A DNA stretch of 13,114 nt from Candidatus Nitrosopumilus sp. (lineage in GTDB: Archaea > Thermoproteota > Nitrososphaeria > Nitrososphaerales > Nitrosopumilaceae): contig JAOTUX010000010.1 in NCBI GenBank assembly GCA_029863665.1, positions 1 to 13,114 on the forward strand. The letters are read 5' to 3'. Below the pieces are notes generated by a model. It was given only the letters and a program-made list of their open reading frames with translations. It was not told the origin of the DNA and did not search any database. The position numbers and the translations under genes are program-made. Positions 7,967 to 12,258 of the stretch are shown here, in pieces (the first letter of the stretch is position 1; each line of letters starts with the position of its first letter).

Positions 7967-7992
7967 CATAATATTTTAAATCAAATATTATG
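7967..7992. repeat. Perfect 10-bp inverted repeat over the CopD-like promoter
   Basis: CATAATATTT (7967-7976) and AAATATTATG (7983-7992) are exact reverse complements separated by six bases. The element begins five bases upstream of ATG 7962 and spans the place where the minus-strand TATA box should be (around 7983-7992). Its geometry suits a dimeric regulator that would block transcription. Both arms are very AT-rich, so part of the symmetry may simply reflect TATA-like sequence. Confidence 0.6.
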
Positions 7993-8044
7993 TATTTGGA
8001 TCTTGACAACCTTTTTTAGTTGTACATAATCTGATACCATTGAA

Positions 8045-8539
8045 ATGGGACTTCAAAGTAAAATTACTGTTTATGCAGCAATAGCTGGAGTTCTAGCTTT
8101 AATGGGTGGAATTGTTTACTATGCAAGTTTAGATAATGTACAGCTTGAACAAGCTAAAATTGAATTGGTAGATGTAGAATTAAGAGATGTTAGCACAGTA
8201 AATAATCAAGCAAAATTTAATGTTACATTTCTTGTAAAGAATCCAAGTGAGAAAACATTCACAGTTTCATTAATAGGATATCAGCTTTATGGTGATGAAA
8301 CATTATTGGGTTCAGGACAATATTCTACAGTAGATATTGCATTACCTGGAAGAGCCATATTTTATCCAGGTGCAGAAGTTCCTTTGAAAAGTGTATTTAC
8401 TCTAACCAAATCTGAGTTAAATTCAGAGATGTATGAATCAATGATTAACGGAAGAATCAATAGTTTTACTGCTGAAGGGAGTATCACTACTGAGACTTCA
8501 TGGAGTGTTATTGAAAAAGAGTTCAAAACTGGATTTTAA
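8045..8539 (+). CDS. Membrane-anchored LEA2-like extracytoplasmic protein
   Basis: A 164-residue protein with a short basic start (MGLQSK) and one hydrophobic segment at about 8-28. This is an uncleaved signal anchor that would leave the rest outside the membrane. Residues 35-160 are beta-rich and read like the late embryogenesis abundant (LEA2/Water-stress hypersensitivity) fold seen in many archaeal surface proteins: VELRDVSTVNNQAKFNVTFL, then VKNPSEKTFTVSLIGYQLYG. No catalytic motif is evident, so a specific function cannot be given. The gene is divergent from the CopD-like gene. Its start ATG 8045 follows a weak T-rich TATA candidate near 8011-8018. Confidence 0.75.
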   Translation: MGLQSKITVYAAIAGVLALMGGIVYYASLDNVQLEQAKIELVDVELRDVSTVNNQAKFNVTFLVKNPSEKTFTVSLIGYQLYGDETLLGSGQYSTVDIALPGRAIFYPGAEVPLKSVFTLTKSELNSEMYESMINGRINSFTAEGSITTETSWSVIEKEFKTGF

Positions 8540-8547
8540 TTGAAAAG

Positions 8548-8621
8548 TGGGCCGAGTGAGATTCGAACTCACGATCACCGCCGTGTCGAGGCGGTATCCT
8601 AACCAGCTAGACTACCGGCCC
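8548..8621 (-). tRNA. tRNA-Val (anticodon GAC), with C33
   Basis: On the minus strand a full cloverleaf folds. The acceptor stem is GGGCCGG/TCGGCCC with one G-T pair, and the discriminator is A73. The D-arm is GTCT-AGCTGGTTA-GGAT and the T-arm is GTGAG-TTCGAAT-CTCAC. The anticodon stem CCGCC/GGCGG encloses the loop TCGACAC, which places GAC at positions 34-36, read as valine; A73 also suits valine. The base before the anticodon is C where U33 is nearly universal. No intron is seen and CCA is not encoded. A TATA-like TTAATAAT on this strand near 8647-8655 lies about 30 bases upstream. Confidence 0.93.
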
Positions 8622-8673
8622 ATTGAAGTAAAAGACTAGGTGCAGACATTATTAACGTTTAACAAAAGAAAGG

Positions 8674-8703
8674 ATGAATAAAAAGAAAGAGGGCATGAAA
8701 TAA
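8674..8703 (+). other. Nine-codon ORF in frame with and abutting bluB
   Basis: ATG 8674 opens MNKKKEGMK and ends at TAA 8701-8703, immediately before the TTG taken as the bluB start and in the same reading frame. It may be a leader peptide, or the original bluB N-terminus cut off by a stop. A TATA-like TTATTAA at 8649-8655 lies at about the right distance for a transcript starting near this ATG. Confidence 0.35.
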
Positions 8704-9414
8704 TTGATAGAGAATTTTACTGAGGAGGAAAAAAGAGGTTTCTATAAGGCAATTTATTCACGAAGAGATGTAAGATCGCATTTTATCTTAAAACCGATAG
8801 AAGATAGAGTTTTATCAAAAATTCTACATGCTGCACATCATGCACCATCAGTGGGATTTTCTCAGCCATGGAATTTTATCTTAATAAAAGATATTGAAAC
8901 AAAAAAGAAAATCAAAGAATCTTTTGAAGAAGAGAAAACTCGTTCATCACAACTAGTTAAAGAACTAAAAAAAACAAAATATCTTTCATTCAAGCTAGAA
9001 GGGATTTTGGAATCTCCTGTAAATTTGTGTGTAACATATGATCCTACAAAATTTGGTCCATTTGTAATTGGAAGATCCAGCATTCCCGAGGCAGGTCTCT
9101 ATAGTGTATGTTGTGCAATCCAGAATTTGTGGCTATCAGCAAGAACTGAAGGAGTAGGTCTCGGATGGGTAAGTATTCTATCAAATGAGATTTTAAAAGA
9201 GACTCTAGCACTGCCTGAACATGTTATCCCTGTTGCATACCTATGTTTAGGATATGTTGATGAATTTGCAGAAAATCCAGATCTTCAAACTGCAGGTTGG
9301 TTACCAAGACTGGATTTGAAAGATGTTGTATATTTTGAAAAATGGAATGATAAAAAAAATGAAAGTTGGGATAGTATTCAAAAAATGATCAGAAATAATT
9401 TAGATTACGCTTAA
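8704..9414 (+). CDS. bluB: BluB-like 5,6-dimethylbenzimidazole synthase, TTG start
   Basis: BluB cannibalises reduced FMN with oxygen to make 5,6-dimethylbenzimidazole, the lower ligand of cobalamin. The 236-residue protein belongs to the nitroreductase fold and matches BluB closely: RRDVRSHF (20-27), AAHHAPSVGFSQPWNF, EAGLYSVCCAIQNLWLSARTEGVGLGWVS and the C-terminal GWLPRLDL. D22 and S157 lie exactly ten residues before Asp32 and Ser167, the residues reported important in Sinorhizobium BluB. That offset is constant, supporting this call over a generic nitroreductase. No ATG is available near the N-terminus. TTG 8704 follows AGAGGG (8688-8693) at a reasonable distance and directly follows an in-frame TAA. 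The gene stands alone, between two tRNA genes, with no other cobalamin gene in the window. Confidence 0.87.
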   Translation: MIENFTEEEKRGFYKAIYSRRDVRSHFILKPIEDRVLSKILHAAHHAPSVGFSQPWNFILIKDIETKKKIKESFEEEKTRSSQLVKELKKTKYLSFKLEGILESPVNLCVTYDPTKFGPFVIGRSSIPEAGLYSVCCAIQNLWLSARTEGVGLGWVSILSNEILKETLALPEHVIPVAYLCLGYVDEFAENPDLQTAGWLPRLDLKDVVYFEKWNDKKNESWDSIQKMIRNNLDYA

Positions 9415-9420
9415 ATAATT
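9411..9420 (+). promoter_or_regulatory. TATA box of tRNA-Arg
   Basis: TTAAATAATT is centred about 24 bases before the tRNA 5' end at 9439 and overlaps the bluB stop codon (9412-9414). The tRNA is thus likely transcribed from its own promoter embedded at the end of bluB. Confidence 0.45.
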
Positions 9421-9438
9421 AAGAATGTTTTTTTTGCT

Positions 9439-9531
9439 GGGCTTGTGGCGCAGAGTCAATTTGACGCGGAATATGGATAGCGTGGTAGCCTCCTAAGTTA
9501 CAGGTCGAGGGATCGAAGCCCTCCAAGCCCG
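9439..9531 (+). tRNA. tRNA-Arg (anticodon CCT) with D-loop insertion, probable noncanonical intron
   Basis: The acceptor stem is GGGCTTG/CAAGCCC with discriminator G73. The D-stem is GCGC (9448-9451) with GCGT (9480-9483). The anticodon stem is GTAGC/GTTAC with loop CTCCTAA, giving CCT at 9492-9494 for arginine AGG codons. The T-arm is GAGGG-ATCGAAG-CCCTC, with A at position 54 instead of T. The D-loop is 28 bases because about 18-20 extra bases sit between AG (14-15, ending 9453) and the TGGATA block holding G18G19 (9475-9476). Removing 9454-9471 would leave an ordinary D-loop and a 75-base tRNA, so a small intron is likely. The insert contains a GTCA-ATT-TGAC hairpin next to a three-base AGA bulge, but I cannot draw a clean bulge-helix-bulge. 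No CCA is encoded. Confidence 0.88.
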
Positions 9532-9555
9532 TTGAATTTTAAGAAATCATGGGAA

Positions 9556-9563
9556 TTTAAATA
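9556..9563 (+). promoter_or_regulatory. TATA box deciding the FMN reductase start
   Basis: TTTAAATA is centred about 26 bases before ATG 9585 but only about 13 bases before the upstream in-frame ATG 9573. With normal archaeal spacing the mRNA would begin at 9585, which argues for a leaderless transcript and against the longer start. Confidence 0.55.
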
Positions 9564-9584
9564 TAGAAACAAATGGTTGAAGAC

Positions 9585-10115
9585 ATGAAAATTGTAATTA
9601 TTTCTGGAAGTCCAAGAAAAAATGCCAATACGCAAATAATTATGAAATATGTTTATGATTATACTAAATCAAAAAATCAAGATACAAAATTGATTAATCT
9701 TTCTGAGGGTCAAGTTGAATGTTATAGAGGACCAGATGAAGAATATAATGAAGCTACAAAGATTGCAACAAAGTACATTATGGATGCTGATGTGTGGTTG
9801 ATAGGTTCACCAATTTATAATTCATTTTTTAGTTCAGCATTGAAAAATTTGTTTGAATATATCAATTATAAAAAAACTGCTGGAAAAGTTGCAGGAATAA
9901 CAATTTTAGCTGCAGGGAGTATTGGTTTTATTGATGTTCAGACATTAATTACACAATTATTGTCATATTTCAGAGTAATAGCAAATCCAAAAGCGGTATT
10001 TTTAACCACAGAATCCATAACAGAAAATATTGTTTCAGACATAGATGCACAAAGTAGATTAAAAGAAATGGTAGATGAAACTTTGGAAATGGCTTCTAAA
10101 TTACATCAAGATTAG
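9585..10115 (+). CDS. NADPH-dependent FMN reductase-like flavoprotein
   Basis: A flavodoxin-fold oxidoreductase of the NADPH-dependent FMN reductase family, predicted cytosolic. From ATG 9585 it is 176 residues, starting MKIVIISGSPRKNANT, where GSPRKNANT is the FMN phosphate-binding loop. GSPIYNSFFSSALKNLFEYI near residues 75-94 is the second flavin-contact segment of this family. An upstream ATG at 9573 adds four residues, but the TATA box position argues against it. The physiological electron acceptor is unknown. It lies about 170 bases downstream of the BluB gene, with tRNA-Arg between them; since BluB consumes reduced flavin, a supply role is conceivable but is inference from proximity only. 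Its end overlaps the convergent secreted-protein gene by 20 bases. Confidence 0.85.
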   Translation: MKIVIISGSPRKNANTQIIMKYVYDYTKSKNQDTKLINLSEGQVECYRGPDEEYNEATKIATKYIMDADVWLIGSPIYNSFFSSALKNLFEYINYKKTAGKVAGITILAAGSIGFIDVQTLITQLLSYFRVIANPKAVFLTTESITENIVSDIDAQSRLKEMVDETLEMASKLHQD

Positions 10116-10542
10116 ACTGCAGATATACTATGAAGATTTTGACAGTATAACTACCATCAAAAATAACCTCAGTCTGATTTTCATTAGAATCTAATACTCT
10201 GAATTTGTATTCATAAGAACCATCATTATTTACAGGGATTTGAGCAAAATGTACTGCTCCATAATTGTTTCCAGAAATAGAATTATCATTATCAAAAATT
10301 TGGATAATTACAGGATAATCAGAAACGTGGTTTTGAATTGTTCCTTCAACAAATCCCCATGGTAATTGATTATCTTTAGGGATATTCATTTGAAGAGTTG
10401 ATTTTTCAATTCCCATAGTATTGCTAATTGAAATTATCTCGGTTTGATATTCAAACGGTTTTGCAAATGAAGTTATGTTAGAAAAGATAGTAATTAACAA
10501 AGTAGCTGCAATAATACTTGTAAAAATTATATTTTTAGACAT
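10096..10542 (-). CDS. Secreted protein of unknown function
   Basis: From ATG 10542 the product has 148 residues, beginning MSKNIIFTSIIAATLL, a hydrophobic signal peptide that probably ends near SFA-KP (about residue 27). The mature part is beta-rich, with NHVSDYPVIIQIFDNDN and a segment NNDGSYEYKFRV. This resembles the small Ig-like extracellular domains common in thaumarchaeal surface proteins, but I do not recognise a named family. A longer start at 10587 would add 15 residues before the signal. The shorter form gives a compact signal sequence and has a TATA-like TTTTATT about 26 bases upstream (around 10563-10570). The 3' end overlaps the flavoprotein gene by 20 bases. Confidence 0.7.
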   Translation of the reverse strand: MSKNIIFTSIIAATLLITIFSNITSFAKPFEYQTEIISISNTMGIEKSTLQMNIPKDNQLPWGFVEGTIQNHVSDYPVIIQIFDNDNSISGNNYGAVHFAQIPVNNDGSYEYKFRVLDSNENQTEVIFDGSYTVKIFIVYLQSNLDVI

Positions 10543-10609
10543 TATACAGTAACTCCATTTCACAATAAAAGATTTATTCCAATTCATCTATGTTGAAACT
10601 GTAAAAGTC

Positions 10610-10618
10610 AAATATTAA
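10610..10618. promoter_or_regulatory. TATA-like box before the cysteine-rich mini-gene
   Basis: AAATATTAA is centred about 26 bases before the TTG at 10640, the spacing expected for a leaderless mRNA. It is near-palindromic and equally about 26 bases from the alternative ATG 10587 of the divergent secreted-protein gene, so it may act in both directions. Confidence 0.45.
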
Positions 10619-10639
10619 CATGACATAGGGGTTATACTA

Positions 10640-10759
10640 TTGAGTTTAAAAAGAGATCCAACGGAATTGTGTTCATGTAAATGTCACTTTGGTGGTGCCA
10701 TAAGCTGTCCTAGTTGTAAAAATAATCATGGAATAGTTTGTTGTGGCTGTAAAGATTAA
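10640..10759 (+). CDS. 39-residue cysteine-rich putative metal-binding protein, TTG start
   Basis: A very small gene with a TTG start at 10640 and TAA at 10757-10759. The 39 residues hold eight cysteines (11, 13, 15, 23, 26, 34, 35, 37) and two histidines (16, 30). They are arranged as CSCKCH, then CPSC, then CCGC. The last two resemble the two knuckles of a zinc ribbon (CPxC-x7-CxxC), and the first adds a third metal-ligand cluster. Such density in an AT-rich genome is unlikely by chance. A TATA-like box sits about 26 bases before the TTG, consistent with leaderless expression. It ends one base before the convergent coiled-coil membrane gene. I do not recognise the family; zinc, copper or another thiophilic metal, or a nucleic-acid contact, are all possible. 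Confidence 0.65.
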   Translation: MSLKRDPTELCSCKCHFGGAISCPSCKNNHGIVCCGCKD

Positions 10760-10760
10760 G

Positions 10761-11237
10761 CTATTTACTTTTAGTTTTTCTTTTTGAAGCTAACATTTTC
10801 AAATTTGCTAATTCAGTTTTTAACGATTCAATTTGAACAAGAGTCTGTAGGTTAGAAATCTCTTGATTTAATCTTTCAATTTCACTGTCTTTAATCTTCA
10901 CAGATTCTTTTAGACTATTTAGTTCAGAAGATAATTCATCTTGAATTTGTTTTATTTCTGAAAAACTTACTTGAGTGCCTGTAGTTGTAGTCTGAATAGT
11001 TTGCGTGCTACTCAAGCTTTTTTTTTCACTGTGAGATGCCGCATGTTTATGCATGTAATCCGTGCTTTTTTGTGATATCCAACATGTAAACGTCAAAAAC
11101 CATGTTATAGGTACTGCCATGATGAAAACGAAGTTTAGTATGGGTGCAAAGTCAGTGAAATATGGCCAAAGTCCGGTAAGCACAGCAGCAAAAATTCCAG
11201 TTGCTATAGTAGCTAGGTGATTTCCTAGATATCCCAT
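10761..11237 (-). CDS. Two-helix membrane protein with cytoplasmic coiled coil
   Basis: Start ATG 11237 gives 158 residues beginning MGYLGNHLATIATG. Two hydrophobic segments at about 5-27 and 31-56 (the second rich in W and F) form a hairpin in the membrane. A serine/threonine-rich linker (about 65-90) follows, then a heptad-patterned coiled coil at about 90-148 (SEIKQIQDELSSELNSLKES, then EIERLNQEISNLQTL), and a basic tail KRKTKSK. A TATA-like TTATAAAC (minus strand of 11259-11266) lies about 26 bases before this ATG. A TTG at 11285 would add 16 residues but has no well-placed box. Domain order suggests a membrane anchor for a cytoplasmic oligomerising or scaffold arm. No named family is recognised. 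Confidence 0.75.
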   Translation of the reverse strand: MGYLGNHLATIATGIFAAVLTGLWPYFTDFAPILNFVFIMAVPITWFLTFTCWISQKSTDYMHKHAASHSEKKSLSSTQTIQTTTTGTQVSFSEIKQIQDELSSELNSLKESVKIKDSEIERLNQEISNLQTLVQIESLKTELANLKMLASKRKTKSK

Positions 11238-11258
11238 AAATAATTTGAAAAATCCATT

Positions 11259-11266
11259 GTTTATAA
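11259..11266 (-). promoter_or_regulatory. TATA box of the coiled-coil membrane gene
   Basis: Reads TTATAAAC on the minus strand, centred about 26 bases upstream of ATG 11237. It falls inside the longer TTG-initiated reading frame, which is why the shorter start is preferred. Confidence 0.45.
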
Positions 11267-11300
11267 CAGTAATGCTGATAACCAAAAGTTGATAATAATT

Positions 11301-11314
11301 AAAAAGAAAGAAAA
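11301..11314 (-). terminator. Pyrimidine-tract terminator after the HTH gene
   Basis: On the minus strand TTTTCTTTCTTTTT follows the HTH gene stop (11322) by seven bases. No hairpin precedes it, as is usual for archaeal U-rich termination sites. It could separate the HTH gene from the membrane coiled-coil gene downstream. Confidence 0.4.
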
Positions 11315-11321
11315 GTCGAGT

Positions 11322-11552
11322 TTATTCGTCTTTTTCAGAGGCAGTAGTGGTTTTAGGCATATCAGATTGTAAGATTTGGATCTTTTGTAGTAATTCAGTT
11401 CTCAGATCTCTTGCAACGCGTCTTACTGTTGGTCTTGGAACACCAAGCTCATCAACAACTTTGGTATAGATATCCTGCTTGTCGGTTACCCCTTTGTCAA
11501 GATAAGAATTAATTGCTTCTTTAATGATCGTGCTTTGGTTTGTACGATTCAA
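11322..11552 (-). CDS. Small helix-turn-helix protein, TTG start
   Basis: A 76-residue basic/acidic protein whose central part (about residues 25-52) reads as a helix-turn-helix: KQDIYTKVVDELG, VPRP turn, TVRRVARDLR recognition helix. A short helix (LLQKIQIL) and a disordered acidic tail follow. It is probably a DNA-binding regulator or small chromatin-associated protein. Its targets are unknown. The first codon is TTG (11552), and a TATA-like box at 11575-11583 (CTTTATATA on the minus strand) lies about 26 bases before it, so a leaderless mRNA is likely. It lies upstream of the coiled-coil membrane gene on the same strand, with a possible terminator between them. Confidence 0.8.
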   Translation of the reverse strand: MNRTNQSTIIKEAINSYLDKGVTDKQDIYTKVVDELGVPRPTVRRVARDLRTELLQKIQILQSDMPKTTTASEKDE

Positions 11553-11574
11553 CGATTCTAAGTTTTAGTTGTTC

Positions 11575-11583
11575 TATATAAAG
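11575..11583 (-). promoter_or_regulatory. TATA box of the HTH gene
   Basis: TATATAAAG on the plus strand reads CTTTATATA on the coding strand and is centred about 26 bases upstream of the TTG start at 11552. Confidence 0.5.
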
Positions 11584-11612
11584 ACTATAACTTTTGAAGT
11601 TTTTGTAATGTG

Positions 11613-11635
11613 ATATTTAATAATTATAGATTTTT
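11613..11635. repeat. 23-bp direct repeat, copy 1
   Basis: A 23-base sequence starting ATATTTAATAATTATAG and ending in five T residues is repeated exactly at 11690-11712, 77 bases away. Both copies lie in the 229-base intergenic region between the divergent HTH and cyclophilin genes. Each contains the palindrome ATAATTAT. The remaining intergenic sequence is AT-rich and shows no further gene. Confidence 0.7.
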
Positions 11636-11689
11636 TTATTGTTAAAAAAAATAAAAACCTAGTCTTCAAAGATAATTTATCAACAAAAA

Positions 11690-11712
11690 ATATTTAATAA
11701 TTATAGATTTTT
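11690..11712. repeat. 23-bp direct repeat, copy 2
   Basis: Exact second copy of the repeat at 11613-11635 in the same orientation, ending about 70 bases before the cyclophilin start. It may be a regulator-binding site or the remnant of a local duplication. Confidence 0.7.
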
Positions 11713-11781
11713 CAATATAGTTAAAGTACAAACAAAGATTTTCACAAAAGACTCTTATGATAAGATGATAGATTAGTTTTG

Positions 11782-12258
11782 ATGACTATAGTAAATATAG
11801 AAACTAACCATGGAAAGATTTCATTTAAACTTCTGCCAGAGCTAGCACCAGAAACAGTTAGAAATTTTGAAAAGTTAGTAAGAGATGGATTCTATGATGG
11901 AACTCTTTTTCACAGAGTAATTCCTGGATTTATGGTTCAAGGAGGAGACCCAAATACAAAAACAGATAATAAAAATTCATGGGGGATGGGAGGACCAGGA
12001 TATAACATTAAAGCTGAGTTTAGTTCAAGATCACATTTGAGAGGTATTGTTTCTATGGCTAGATCACAGGATCCAGATAGTGCAGGTTCACAATTTTTTA
12101 TAGTTACAACTGATAGCACATTTCTTGATAGACAATATACTGTGTTTGGTGAAGTAACAGAAGGTATGGATATTGCAGATAAAATTGTGAATCTTCAAAG
12201 AGATGGCAATGATTGTCCCTTAGAAAAAGCAGAAATGCTTCATGTAACTGTGGAATAA
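11782..12258 (+). CDS. Cyclophilin-type peptidyl-prolyl isomerase
   Basis: A compact single-domain cyclophilin (158 residues from ATG 11782) that speeds proline isomerisation during folding. No signal peptide is present, so it should be cytosolic. The catalytic arginine lies in FHRVIPGFMVQGGD, with the conserved Phe, Met and Gln of that stretch. SAGSQFFI, FLDRQYTVFGEV and the C-terminal strand complete the fold. A TTG directly before the ATG (11779) is in frame and could add one residue, but ATG is the sensible start. The stop codon is followed without a gap by the ATG of a secreted-protein gene, so the two are probably co-transcribed. It is the second proline isomerase family in the window, beside the FKBP. 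Confidence 0.95.
   Translation: MTIVNIETNHGKISFKLLPELAPETVRNFEKLVRDGFYDGTLFHRVIPGFMVQGGDPNTKTDNKNSWGMGGPGYNIKAEFSSRSHLRGIVSMARSQDPDSAGSQFFIVTTDSTFLDRQYTVFGEVTEGMDIADKIVNLQRDGNDCPLEKAEMLHVTVE

Noticed and set aside
9448..9468. Alternative D-arm using GCGC with the GCG inside the insert
   Set aside because: It lacks the G18G19 dinucleotide; the GGATAGCGT block further on is the canonical 3' half of the D-arm.
9573..9584. Upstream ATG adding four residues to the FMN reductase
   Set aside because: It lies only about 13 bases after the TATA box, inside the region not expected to be transcribed; ATG 9585 gives the family-typical MKIVIISGSPR start.
11238..11285. TTG-initiated N-terminal extension of the coiled-coil membrane protein
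   Set aside because: The extension contains the TATA-like box well placed for ATG 11237, and no box is well placed for the TTG.
11553..11781. CRISPR-like repeat pair
   Set aside because: Only two copies exist, the unit is AT-only-like without a repeat hairpin, and no further units or cas genes are present.
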